Source: CAYLLT01 sp964591605 (GTDB lineage Bacteria; Planctomycetota; Phycisphaerae; UBA1845; PWPN01). From it: 14,693 nt of DNA. Positions 7,844 through 14,693 of this stretch are shown in pieces (positions within the stretch are counted from its first letter, which is position 1; each line of letters begins with the position of its first letter). The DNA lies in assembly GCA_964591605.1 (NCBI GenBank), contig CAZQEN010000185.1, positions 1-14,693 on the forward strand. Reading direction: 5' to 3'. Below the pieces are notes generated by a model that did no database searches, had not been told where the DNA came from, and saw nothing but the letters and a program-made list of their open reading frames with translations. A program made the position numbers and the translations under genes.

Positions 7844-7961
7844 TGCTTGACCGTGTCAACGATTCCGTGTTCCTGCTCAGCCGTTGAGGCCGTATCCAGG
7901 GACCGTTGCGAAAGCCCGAGGGAGCGACATCCGCGGGGGATTCGCATGTGCTTGTGAGTTT

Positions 7962-9320
7962 ATGACGCTGCTCGTTCCCATCGTGATGTTTGGCTGGATA
8001 CCGGTGGTGCTGCTGGTATTCCTGCTGCTCCCGCCGCGCACGGCGGTCGCCGTCTCCTTCATTGGGGCGTGGCTGTTTCTTCCGGTGGTGTCGTACGAGA
8101 TCAGCGGCCTGCCGGATTACACCAAGATGTCGGCTTCGTGCGTGGGCATCCTGCTGGCCACCCTGCTCTTTCATGGCGACCGGTTTCGTGGTCTGCGATT
8201 CCATTGGCTGGACCTGCCGATCATGACCTGGTGCCTGGTTCCGTTCGCTTCATCGATTTCCAACGGCCTGGGGGCGTACGATGGGCTGTCGTGTGTGCTG
8301 ACCACGACGGTGACATGGGGGTTTCCCTATCTCATCGGCCGTCTCCATTTCCAGGACGCGGCCGGCCTGCGATTTCTGGCCCGGGCGCTCCTGGTGGGGG
8401 GGCTCGTCTACGTTCCACTGTGCCTGTTCGAGATCAAGATGAGCCCGCAGCTCAATGAAGCCGTTTACGGCTTCCGCACGGAGCGATTCTGGAATACGGT
8501 CCGGTTCGGCGGTTTCCGGCCGGAAGTGTTCATGGGCAGCGGCCTGATGGTGGGCATGTGGATGTCGGCGACCGCGCTCGTGGGCGTGTGGCTGTGGCTG
8601 ACCGGCGCCGTGACGCACGTGCGGGGGTATCGAGCGGGGTGGCCGGTGGCGATCCTCCTGGCCACCGCCGTTCTCTGCAAGTCGCTGGGGGCGCTGGCGC
8701 TCCTGGCTATCGGGCTGGGCGTCCTGCTGGGAACGCGGAAGCTCGGCAAGCCGATTCTGGTGATCGCCCTGGCGGCATTTCCCGTCCTGTACGTGACGAC
8801 ACGGGGGATGGGACTCTGGTCCGGCTCGATGCTGCTGAACGCGGCCGGCGCCATCAGCGAGGAGCGTGCGGACTCGTTGTGGGTCCGGCTCGTCAACGAG
8901 GACATGCTGGTGGCCCGAGCGCGGGAGCGCCTGATGCTGGGCTGGGGCGGCTATGGGCGCAACCGGGTGTACGATCCGGACACCGGGGCCGACCTGACCA
9001 TCACGGACGGGCTGTGGGTGATCGTGCTCGGAAGCAACGGCCTGATCGGACTGACCGCATTGATGTCGACCTGGATATTGCCGGCCGTGCTGCTCCTGAG
9101 GCGGGTGCCGGCCGCACGGTGGTCAGATCCCGCGTACGCGGGAGCGGCGGCCCTGGCCGTTTCGGTTCTCCTGTATGCCTGCGATAACCTCTTCAATGCC
9201 ATGCTCAACCCGGTGTACATGCTCTGCTCGGGAGGGCTGGTGGCGTTCTGCAGTGGCTTTCGGAGGGCTCCTGCGACGATGACCTCGTCGCTTCGCACGG
9301 ACGCCGTGCTGGCCGCGTGA
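7962..9320 (+). CDS. O-antigen ligase/polymerase-like multi-spanning membrane protein (WaaL/Wzy type)
   Basis: A 452-residue integral membrane protein with about 11-12 hydrophobic segments (from residue 3 to about 432) and one large hydrophilic loop at ~281-350. The loop holds RERLMLGWGGYG (321-332), matching the E/R-RP-LLGWG pattern common in Wzy_C/O-antigen ligase proteins. A second loop has RFGGFRPEVF (181-190), also typical of this superfamily. The role is to join or polymerise undecaprenyl-linked glycan on the outer face of the inner membrane. Since the locus also has a Wzt-like ABC ATPase, a ligase (WaaL) role is at least as likely as a Wzy polymerase; sequence alone cannot decide. The ATG at 7962 is preferred because the hydrophobic N-terminus starts there, although its ribosome-binding site is weak. 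A TTG 26 codons upstream would add an unusual, polar leader. Confidence 0.82.
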   Translation: MTLLVPIVMFGWIPVVLLVFLLLPPRTAVAVSFIGAWLFLPVVSYEISGLPDYTKMSASCVGILLATLLFHGDRFRGLRFHWLDLPIMTWCLVPFASSISNGLGAYDGLSCVLTTTVTWGFPYLIGRLHFQDAAGLRFLARALLVGGLVYVPLCLFEIKMSPQLNEAVYGFRTERFWNTVRFGGFRPEVFMGSGLMVGMWMSATALVGVWLWLTGAVTHVRGYRAGWPVAILLATAVLCKSLGALALLAIGLGVLLGTRKLGKPILVIALAAFPVLYVTTRGMGLWSGSMLLNAAGAISEERADSLWVRLVNEDMLVARARERLMLGWGGYGRNRVYDPDTGADLTITDGLWVIVLGSNGLIGLTALMSTWILPAVLLLRRVPAARWSDPAYAGAAALAVSVLLYACDNLFNAMLNPVYMLCSGGLVAFCSGFRRAPATMTSSLRTDAVLAA

Positions 9321-9362
9321 GGGCTCCGTGCCAGGGGCGGGGGTCGTGTGGGGTGAGATCAT

Positions 9363-9482
9363 ATGACCCGTGCTTTCGACGGCTGCATCGCCATCGATCA
9401 GGAGATGGTGCCTGAGCGGGACGGTCTGGTTGCGGAGCGGATGACTGAACGCGTCCGTTGGACGAACCGGGATTTCACGTGA
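9363..9482 (+). CDS. Possible small ORF of 39 codons, coupled to the following GT2 gene
   Basis: An ATG at 9363 opens a 39-residue frame ending at the TGA 9480-9482, which shares four bases (GTGA) with the GTG start of the next gene. GGTGAG lies five bases before the ATG, a better ribosome-binding site than the downstream gene has. Codon third positions are about three-quarters G or C, like the neighbours. The peptide is polar and charged (MTRAFDGCIAIDQEM at its start), with no signal, membrane segment or recognised domain. It could be a leader that feeds ribosomes to the glycosyltransferase, a real small protein, or chance. No function is assigned. Confidence 0.3.
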   Translation: MTRAFDGCIAIDQEMVPERDGLVAERMTERVRWTNRDFT

Positions 9483-10522
9483 AGCTTCTGATCGTGATCG
9501 TCAATTACCGCGTGACCGAGCTGACCATCCAGTGCCTGCGCGCCCTGGACGGCCAGATTCGGACGATTCCCGGCGCCCACGTGGTGGTTTGTGAGAACGG
9601 CACCGGGCCCGAGGCCGTCCGCCGCCTCCGCGAGGTGATAAATGCGGAGGGATGGAACGCGTGGGCGTCGCTACGCGAAGTGTCTCCCAACCGCGGCTTT
9701 ACCGGCGGCAACAACGTGGTGATTCGCGAGGCGCTCGGGTGGGCGGACCCCCCGCAGTACGTGCTGCTGTTGAATGCGGATGCGTTTGTCCAGCCCGAGG
9801 CCCTGGTCGAGCTGGTGGCGTTCATGGACGCGCATCCGCGGGCGGGCATCGCGGGCAGCCGGATTGAGAACCCGGACGGAACCTGGCAGTGTTCGCCGTT
9901 TCGATATCTCACGTTCATGACCGAGCTGGACCGCGGTCTGCGGCTGGGGCTTTTGACCCGGTGGCTGCCCCGCTGGACGGTGACGCCGCCCATCCCCGCC
10001 TCGTCGGCGCCGGTCGACTGGGTGTCCGGGGCGAGCATGATCATCCGGCGCGAGGTGCTTGAGCAGATCGGCCTTCTGGACGAGGGGCTCTACACCTACT
10101 TCGATGACGTCGACTTCTGCCTGAATGCGCGCCGGGCACACTGGGAGGTATGGTACGTGCCTGCCAGTCGGGTACATCATCTGGAGGGCCAATCTACCGG
10201 CATACGTCAGATGAATCAGAAGCCCGGGCGCCGCCCCGCCTACTGGTTTCTGGCCCGGCGGCGCTACTTTCTCAAAAACTTCGGAGCCGGCCGAACCGCC
10301 CTGGCCGATGCCGCGTTTCTGACGGGTTTTGCCCTCTGGCGGCTGCGGCGGCGGATCCAGGCCAAGCCGGACACCGATCCGCCCCGCATGTTGTGGGATT
10401 CCTGGCGGTACAGCGTGTTCTGTACGGGCTTCAAGGTGCGGGCGGTGCCCAACCCCGCCCTCGAGGAAACAGCGGCCGGCGGCGTTGCCCCTCTGGCCGG
10501 GCAGCCGGGCCTCTCCTCCTGA
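9479..10522 (+). CDS. GT2 family glycosyltransferase, WbbL/rhamnosyltransferase-like
   Basis: A 347-residue GT-A enzyme of the WbbL-like GT2 subgroup, many members of which transfer rhamnose or other deoxysugars. It opens directly with the first strand (LLIVIVNYR, 3-11). It shows NRGFTGGNN at 71-79, the metal-site equivalent LLNADAFVQP (97-106), WVSGASMIIRR (181-191), the catalytic FDDVDFCL (208-215) and the HHLEGQST (233-240) that usually closes this domain. A basic segment around 260-295 could associate with the membrane. The GTG at 9479 is chosen because it begins exactly at the fold; a TTG seven codons upstream is the alternative. It sits just before the CDP-sugar cassette (8 bp gap), so that cassette may supply its donor sugar; this is inference. 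Confidence 0.92.
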   Translation: MKLLIVIVNYRVTELTIQCLRALDGQIRTIPGAHVVVCENGTGPEAVRRLREVINAEGWNAWASLREVSPNRGFTGGNNVVIREALGWADPPQYVLLLNADAFVQPEALVELVAFMDAHPRAGIAGSRIENPDGTWQCSPFRYLTFMTELDRGLRLGLLTRWLPRWTVTPPIPASSAPVDWVSGASMIIRREVLEQIGLLDEGLYTYFDDVDFCLNARRAHWEVWYVPASRVHHLEGQSTGIRQMNQKPGRRPAYWFLARRRYFLKNFGAGRTALADAAFLTGFALWRLRRRIQAKPDTDPPRMLWDSWRYSVFCTGFKVRAVPNPALEETAAGGVAPLAGQPGLSS

Positions 10523-10530
10523 GAACGATG

Positions 10531-11334
10531 ATGTCCACGATCACTCCTGCTCACGTCCCGGTGTTCGTCCTGTGCGGCGGTCTGGGTACGCGACTCAAGG
10601 AACACACCGACTTCATCCCCAAGCCCATGGTGCCGATCGGCAACTACCCGATTCTCTGGCACATCATGCGGAAGTACGCCCGCCACGGATTCAAGCGGTT
10701 CGTGCTGTGCCTGGGATACAAGAGCGAGGTGATCAAGTCCTATTTCCTCAATTACGCGTCCATGAACAGCGATTTCACGGTGGCCCTGAAGACCAACGAA
10801 GTCACGGTCCATTCCATCGACCATGAGCAGGACTGGGAGGTCACGCTGGCGTACACCGGGGAGACCACGATGACCGGGGCCCGTGTGGCCCGGGCGGCCG
10901 CCCGGTACCTGCGAGATGCCCAGCATCTGGCGGTGACCTATGGAGATGGGCTCACCGATGCTGATCTGGCCGATGAACTCCGGTTTCACCTGGCCCAGGG
11001 GCGGGTGGGCACGGTGCTGGGGGCCAACCCCCCGTCCCGCTTCGGAGAACTCCAGGTAGAGGGCGAACAGGTCGCCGCGTTTGCCGAGAAACCCGAATTC
11101 GGCGACAAGTGGATCAACGCGGGGTACTTCTTCTTCCGCCGGGACGTACTCGGGTATCTGAGCACCGACGAAAGCTGCGTGCTGGAGCGCGACCCCCTCG
11201 CCCGGCTCGCCGGCGATCGGCAACTCAGCATTTACCGCCACCCGGGCTTCTGGGCCTGCATGGATACGCAGCGCGACCGCGAATACCTCGAGAAACTGTG
11301 GGCCCAGAACGACTGTCCGTGGGTGATGCCGTGA
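10531..11334 (+). CDS. rfbF: Glucose-1-phosphate cytidylyltransferase-like nucleotidyltransferase
   Basis: A 267-residue nucleotidyltransferase, close to the ~257 of RfbF, which makes CDP-glucose from CTP and glucose-1-phosphate. The nucleotide loop is CGGLGTRL (15-22), with IPKPMVPIG (29-37), the metal aspartate in TYGDG (136-140, D139), AEKP at 185-188 and the family-specific GFWACMDTQRDREYLEKLW (239-257). The segment LAYTGETTMTGARV (106-119) is also characteristic of RfbF rather than of dTDP- or UDP-sugar enzymes. Acts in the cytosol as first step of a CDP-sugar pathway. Two ATGs lie side by side (10528 and 10531); the second is better spaced from TGAGA at 10520-10524. Eight bases separate it from the previous gene. 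The classical partners RfbG and RfbH are not in the window. Confidence 0.9.
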   Translation: MSTITPAHVPVFVLCGGLGTRLKEHTDFIPKPMVPIGNYPILWHIMRKYARHGFKRFVLCLGYKSEVIKSYFLNYASMNSDFTVALKTNEVTVHSIDHEQDWEVTLAYTGETTMTGARVARAAARYLRDAQHLAVTYGDGLTDADLADELRFHLAQGRVGTVLGANPPSRFGELQVEGEQVAAFAEKPEFGDKWINAGYFFFRRDVLGYLSTDESCVLERDPLARLAGDRQLSIYRHPGFWACMDTQRDREYLEKLWAQNDCPWVMP

Positions 11335-11362
11335 CGGGCATGCGGCGGCGCGGGAGGCAACC

Positions 11363-11368
11363 AAGGAG
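11363..11368 (+). promoter_or_regulatory. Ribosome-binding site that decides the SDR start
   Basis: AAGGAG directly abuts one ATG (11369), leaving no spacing, but stands six bases before a second in-frame ATG (11375). The second is therefore the likely start, and it places the protein's first beta strand (MKVFVTG) at the N-terminus. Confidence 0.75.
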
Positions 11369-11374
11369 ATGAGC

Positions 11375-12397
11375 ATGAAGGTTTTCGTGACCGGGCATCG
11401 CGGCTACATCGGCGTGCATCTGATCGACCTGCTCAAGAAGGCCGGCCACCACGTGACCGGCTGTGACCTGCGCCTGTTCGACGGCTGTGAATGGGAGCCG
11501 GTGCCTCAGGTCGACCGCGAGCTGGTCAAGGACGTCCGCGACATCACCGTCCGCGACCTCGACGGACACGATTGCGTGATGCACCTGGCGGCCATCTCCA
11601 ACGATCCGATGGGCGACATCAACCCGGAAATCACCTACGGGATCAACCGCGACGGCTCGATCCGGCTCGCACGGCTGGCCAGGCAGGCGGGGGTGGGGCG
11701 GTACCTGTTTTCGGGGAGCTGCTCGGTCTATGGCGCCGGAGAGAAGCTCGATCTGGCCGAAGACGACAAGCTCAACCCGCTCACCGCGTATGCCCGCTCG
11801 AAGATCGAAACCGAAGCGGCCGTCTCCCAGTTGGCAGATGACGGCTTCACACCGGTGTACCTCCGCAACGCCACGGCGTACGGCCATTCGCCGATGTTGC
11901 GGATTGACCTCGTGGTCAACAACCTGCTGGCCTGCGCGCTGGCGACCGGCGAAATCCGGATCATGAGCGACGGCACGCCGTGGCGCCCGCTCACGCACTG
12001 TCGCGACATCGCCCGGGCCTTCGTCGCGTTCATGATGGCCCCGCGCGAGAGGGTCTCGAACCAGGCGGTCAACGTGGGCGGGAACTCCGAGAATTACCAG
12101 GTGCGGGACGTGGCCGCCCAGGTCGAGCGGCTCGTGCCGGGCGCCCGCATCACCTTCACCGGCGAGGTGGGGGCCGATCCGCGGAACTACCGGGTTAGAT
12201 TCGACCTGCTCGCCCGGCTGCTGCCCGACTTTCGGCTCGAATACAACCTGGCCTCGGGGATGGAAGAACTGCACCGCAAAATGGTCGAGCATGGATTCAG
12301 CAAGGCCGATTTTGAAGGCGAACGATTCGTCCGCCTGCGCACGCTTCGCCATCGTATGGATCGCCTGACGCGGGTCGCCGCGCCGGCCGCATCGTAG
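11375..12397 (+). CDS. Extended SDR: NAD-dependent sugar epimerase/reductase family protein
   Basis: A 340-residue extended short-chain dehydrogenase/reductase acting on a nucleotide sugar. The cofactor loop is TGHRGYIG at 6-13. Next come HLAAISNDP (70-78), the catalytic serine region SGSCSVYG (113-120) and the Y139-x3-K143 pair in TAYARSK. Where 4,6-dehydratases have T/S-D-E/K, this protein has S-C-S, which argues for an epimerase or a reductase. LRNATAYGHSPMLRIDLVVN (163-182) suits a substrate-binding segment. The C-terminal ~40 residues extend past the fold and are basic. It lies between the cytidylyltransferase and the RmlC-like epimerase, so a CDP-sugar substrate is the natural inference. 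The start follows from the ribosome-binding site at 11363-11368. The exact reaction is unknown. Confidence 0.85.
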   Translation: MKVFVTGHRGYIGVHLIDLLKKAGHHVTGCDLRLFDGCEWEPVPQVDRELVKDVRDITVRDLDGHDCVMHLAAISNDPMGDINPEITYGINRDGSIRLARLARQAGVGRYLFSGSCSVYGAGEKLDLAEDDKLNPLTAYARSKIETEAAVSQLADDGFTPVYLRNATAYGHSPMLRIDLVVNNLLACALATGEIRIMSDGTPWRPLTHCRDIARAFVAFMMAPRERVSNQAVNVGGNSENYQVRDVAAQVERLVPGARITFTGEVGADPRNYRVRFDLLARLLPDFRLEYNLASGMEELHRKMVEHGFSKADFEGERFVRLRTLRHRMDRLTRVAAPAAS

Positions 12398-12421
12398 CCG
12401 GAGACTCATGGGGGGACATTC

Positions 12422-12985
12422 ATGATCTTCACGGAAACGCCGCTCAAGGGCGCCTACATCATCGGCCTTGAGAAACGCGGAGACGACCGCGGCTTTTTCG
12501 CCCGCGTATTCTGCCGCCGTGAATTCGAGCAGCACGGGCTGGTCACCCAGTTCGTGCAGGTCAACAATTCGCTCAGCGGCCAGAAGGGGACGCTCCGCGG
12601 AATGCACTATCAGCTCGCACCCAGGGCGGAGACGAAAGTGGTGCGGTGCATCAAGGGTGCGTTTTACGACGTGATCCTCGATCTGCGGCCCGGTTCGCCG
12701 ACGTTCGGCCAGAGCTTCGGACTCGAGCTGTCGGCCGACAACCGGCTGATGCTGTACGTCCCCAAGGGCTTCGCACACGGCTTCATCACGTTGACCGAGA
12801 GCACGGAGGCGTTTTACTTCGTCGATGAGTTCTACGCACCGGAGATGGAGCGGATTGTGCGCTGGAACGATCCGCGGTTCGGGATCCGGTGGCCGGCAGC
12901 GCCGGAGGTTCTGTCCGACAAGGACCGCGATGCCCGTGATTTTGACCCGGCGTATCACCTGCCGGCGGGCGGTGGCAACGCGTGA
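12422..12985 (+). CDS. rfbC: dTDP-4-dehydrorhamnose 3,5-epimerase (RmlC/RfbC) family protein
   Basis: A 187-residue cupin of normal length for RmlC, which epimerises C3 and C5 of 4-keto-6-deoxy nucleotide sugars. Conserved blocks are DDRGFFAR (21-28), LRGMHYQ (58-64, catalytic His62), K72 and R75 in TKVVRCIKG, VPKGFAHGF (113-121), FYFVDEFY (131-138) with Y132 at the catalytic tyrosine position, and SDKD (165-168), whose D168 fits the Asp partner of the His. It therefore looks active. Because it sits beside a cytidylyltransferase and no RmlA, RmlB or RmlD is in view, the substrate may be CDP- rather than dTDP-linked; that is inference. GGGGGGA five bases upstream supports the ATG at 12422. It ends in GTGA, overlapping the next start by four bases. 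Confidence 0.9.
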   Translation: MIFTETPLKGAYIIGLEKRGDDRGFFARVFCRREFEQHGLVTQFVQVNNSLSGQKGTLRGMHYQLAPRAETKVVRCIKGAFYDVILDLRPGSPTFGQSFGLELSADNRLMLYVPKGFAHGFITLTESTEAFYFVDEFYAPEMERIVRWNDPRFGIRWPAAPEVLSDKDRDARDFDPAYHLPAGGGNA

Positions 12986-13917
12986 GAGTCCTGTTTACCG
13001 GGGCGAGTTCGTTCACCGGCTGCTGGTTCGTGCGGGAACTGGCGGCGGCGGGACATGAGGTGACGGCGGTGTTCCGCCGCCGGCCCGAGGAGTACGCCGA
13101 CGCGCTGCGCCGCCGGCGTGTCCAGTGGGCGCTGGAGGTGTGCCGGCCGGTCTATGGCTGCGCGTTCGGCGACGAGCGGTTCCTGGCGGCGATCCGCGAG
13201 GGCGGGCGATGGGACCTGCTGTGCCACCATGCGGCCGAGGCGACCGATTACAGGAGTTCGGATTTCAATGTCACGGCCGCCCTGGCCAGCAACACGCGCG
13301 GGCTCCCGGCCGTGCTGACGGCGCTCTCGGAAACAGGATGTCGGCGCGTTGTGCTGACCGGCAGCGTCTTCGAGAATCACGAGGGCGCCGGCTCGCAGGG
13401 GCTGCCCGCATTCTCGCCGTACGGCCTCAGCAAGGGACTGACGGCGCAGGTTTTCCGCTATTACACTGCCGCCCGTGGCCTCGGGCTGGGCAAGTTCGTG
13501 ATTCCGAATCCGTTCGGGCCGTACGAGGAGCCGCGTTTCACCGCCTACCTGGTCCGCTCCTGGAAGGAGGGCAAGACGCCCTCGGTGAGCACGCCGGCCT
13601 ACGTCCGCGATAACATCCACGTGACGCTGCTGGCAAAGGCCTACGCGGCGTTTGTGACGACCGTGCCCGACAGCGGCCTGGTGCGGCTCAACCCGAGCGG
13701 GTACGCGGAGACTCAGGGAGCTTTTGCCCTTCGTTTCGCTGCGGAGATGCGCCCGCGGCTGGCCCTGGACTGCCCGCTCGAGCTCAAGACGCAGGTCGAG
13801 TTCCCGGAACCGCGCGTGCGGATCAACACCGATCTCCTCGATGCGGCCGCTCTGGGCTGGAACGAAAGCCGGGCCTGGGACGAGATCGCCGATTACTACA
13901 GAGGTTCCGCAGCATGA
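12982..13917 (+). CDS. Extended SDR: second NAD(P)-dependent sugar epimerase/reductase
   Basis: A 311-residue extended SDR, distant from the first one. Its cofactor loop is TGASSFTG at 6-13, with Ser in place of the middle Gly. HHAAEATDYRSSDF (82-95) is the substrate loop, S128 in VLTGSVFEN (124-132) the likely catalytic serine, and Y147-x3-K151 (SPYGLSK) the active pair; NPFGPYEEPRF (175-185) follows. The 4,6-dehydratase D-E/K pair is replaced by G-S (127-128), so it is probably a ketoreductase or epimerase, for instance the 4-keto reductase after the RmlC-like step (inference). The GTG start at 12982 shares GTGA with the previous stop, and the gene ends in ATGA, overlapping the flavoprotein start. 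These overlaps bind three genes into one translation unit. Confidence 0.83.
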   Translation: MRVLFTGASSFTGCWFVRELAAAGHEVTAVFRRRPEEYADALRRRRVQWALEVCRPVYGCAFGDERFLAAIREGGRWDLLCHHAAEATDYRSSDFNVTAALASNTRGLPAVLTALSETGCRRVVLTGSVFENHEGAGSQGLPAFSPYGLSKGLTAQVFRYYTAARGLGLGKFVIPNPFGPYEEPRFTAYLVRSWKEGKTPSVSTPAYVRDNIHVTLLAKAYAAFVTTVPDSGLVRLNPSGYAETQGAFALRFAAEMRPRLALDCPLELKTQVEFPEPRVRINTDLLDAAALGWNESRAWDEIADYYRGSAA

Positions 13918-14693
13918 GTGAGGACAAGGACGGTCATCACGTGCCCGTTCCGTGGGCGGCAGAACGAACGGCCGAATTCGACGTGGTTGTCGTCGGGGGC
14001 GGCGTGGTGGGGATGGCCACGGCGATGGCGCTCACCCGGGACTGTGCGGTCTCGCTGGCCGTCATCGAAGCGGAGGATCGTCTGGCGGCACACCAGACCG
14101 GAAACAACAGCGGCGTGATCCACTCCGGGCTCTACTACAAGCCGGGCTCGTTGAAGGCCCGCCTCTGTACGGAAGGGCGCGAAGCCCTCTATCGATTTGC
14201 CGAGGAGCACAACGTCGCGCACGAACGCTGCGGCAAGGTGGTGGTGGCGGTCGATGAGGGTGAGGTTCCCGCGCTGGCCGAACTGGAGCGGCGGGGGACC
14301 GCCAACGGCCTGCGTGGCCTGCGCCGGCTGTCCATCGAAGAGGTCCGCGAGCACGAGCCGCATGTGGCCGGCGTGGCCGGCCTGTTCGTGAGCGAGACGG
14401 GGATCATCAATTACCGGCAGCTCACGCAGTGCTATGCGGACGAAGTACTCAAACGGGACGGCCAGGTGCGCACGTCCTGCCGCCTGCAGCGCGTCGCCCG
14501 CCGGAGTGACGGGATCGTCCTGCACACCACAGGCGGCGACCTGCAATGCCGCGGCCTGATCAACTGTGGCGGCCTGCAGAGTGACCGCATTGCCCGGATG
14601 TGCGGATTGGAGCCGCAGGTGCAGATCGTGCCGTTCAGGGGCGAATACTACAAACTCGCCCGGGAGGCCTGGCCGCTGTGCCGCAACCTGATC
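13914..14693 (+). CDS. lhgO: L-2-hydroxyglutarate oxidase-like FAD protein (5' part, cut by window end)
   Basis: First 260 residues of an FAD-dependent oxidoreductase of the DadA/GlpD fold. The dinucleotide motif VVVVGGGVVGM is at 24-34, with E52 for the ribose. The very characteristic HQTGNNSGVIHSGLYYKPGS (60-79) is nearly the LhgO consensus. LhgO oxidises L-2-hydroxyglutarate to 2-oxoglutarate at the membrane and passes electrons to quinone. The family is about 400 residues, so the last third is missing. A polar ~20-residue extension precedes the fold. The ATG at 13914 overlaps the SDR stop by four bases (ATGA), tying it to the sugar cassette. It may recycle 2-hydroxyglutarate from a 2-oxoglutarate-coupled dehydrogenase, or a divergent member may oxidise another hydroxy acid or a sugar; both are inference. 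Symbol is by similarity only. Confidence 0.85.
   Translation, partial: MSEDKDGHHVPVPWAAERTAEFDVVVVGGGVVGMATAMALTRDCAVSLAVIEAEDRLAAHQTGNNSGVIHSGLYYKPGSLKARLCTEGREALYRFAEEHNVAHERCGKVVVAVDEGEVPALAELERRGTANGLRGLRRLSIEEVREHEPHVAGVAGLFVSETGIINYRQLTQCYADEVLKRDGQVRTSCRLQRVARRSDGIVLHTTGGDLQCRGLINCGGLQSDRIARMCGLEPQVQIVPFRGEYYKLAREAWPLCRNLI

Larger units (their letters stand above)
7707..7961. other. 255 bp intergenic region between the GT4 and ligase/polymerase genes
   Basis: The longest non-coding stretch in the window. Its first half holds the three palindromic repeat units. The second half (about 7844-7961) shows a TTGACC hexamer at 7847-7852 but no convincing -10 box at normal spacing, so no promoter is called. 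No RNA gene or other ORF is supported. It probably marks the boundary between two transcription or translation blocks. Confidence 0.7.

Noticed and set aside
7812..7856. The long hairpin as an intrinsic transcription terminator.
   Set aside because: The stem is strong but no T-tract follows; CCCTGCTTGACC comes after it.
7847..7880. TTGACC as a -35 box of a promoter for the ligase/polymerase gene.
   Set aside because: No acceptable -10 hexamer lies 16-18 bases downstream.
11225..12958. A long open frame on the minus strand (about 577 codons) across the SDR and RmlC-like genes.
   Set aside because: It has no recognisable motif, while the + strand frames there carry full family signatures.
1..14693. 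tRNA, rRNA, transposase or integrase genes.
   Set aside because: No cloverleaf, rRNA-like stretch or transposase/integrase motif was seen on either strand by eye.

Overview
The window is a dense, high-GC, single-strand block of surface-polysaccharide genes. All thirteen well-supported coding regions lie on the + strand, usually with overlapping or closely spaced ends. A Wzt-type polysaccharide ABC ATPase and a WaaL/Wzy-like membrane protein point to a Gram-negative-type envelope. Gene content and style would suit a member of Planctomycetota or a similar high-GC environmental lineage. That placement is an inference with low confidence, because no rRNA or taxonomic marker is present.

Left block (1-7706): the 3' part of a polysaccharide-export ABC ATPase with a C-terminal substrate-recognition domain. 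After it come a sulfotransferase, a fusion of a GT2 glycosyltransferase with a CelD/BcsL-like GNAT acetyltransferase, a polysaccharide-deacetylase-like protein with a C-terminal membrane anchor, a second GT2 and a GT4 glycosyltransferase. The middle genes have 17 bp, -1 bp and -4 bp junctions, so they are probably co-translated. This block encodes chain assembly plus decoration by sulfate, possible acyl transfer and possible deacetylation.

Middle (7707-9482): a 255 bp gap carries three copies of a palindromic ~31-36 bp element, two direct and one inverted. It separates the left block from a multi-spanning O-antigen ligase/polymerase-like protein. A possible 39-codon small ORF overlaps the start of the next gene.

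Right block (9479-14693): a WbbL-type GT2, then a nucleotide-sugar cassette. The cassette holds an RfbF-like glucose-1-phosphate cytidylyltransferase, an extended SDR, an RmlC-type 3,5-epimerase, a second extended SDR and an L-2-hydroxyglutarate oxidase-like flavoprotein cut off by the window end. The last three are joined by 4 bp overlaps. The cassette looks designed to make a CDP-activated modified sugar. Neither SDR carries the acid/base pair of a 4,6-dehydratase, so the pathway is incomplete here or unusual.

Together the genes make an activated sugar (right block), assemble and decorate a glycan (left block and the WbbL-type enzyme), and export or attach it (ABC ATPase, ligase/polymerase). 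The least explained items are the GT2-GNAT fusion, the palindromic repeat cluster, the dehydratase-less CDP-sugar cassette and the flavin oxidase joined to it.
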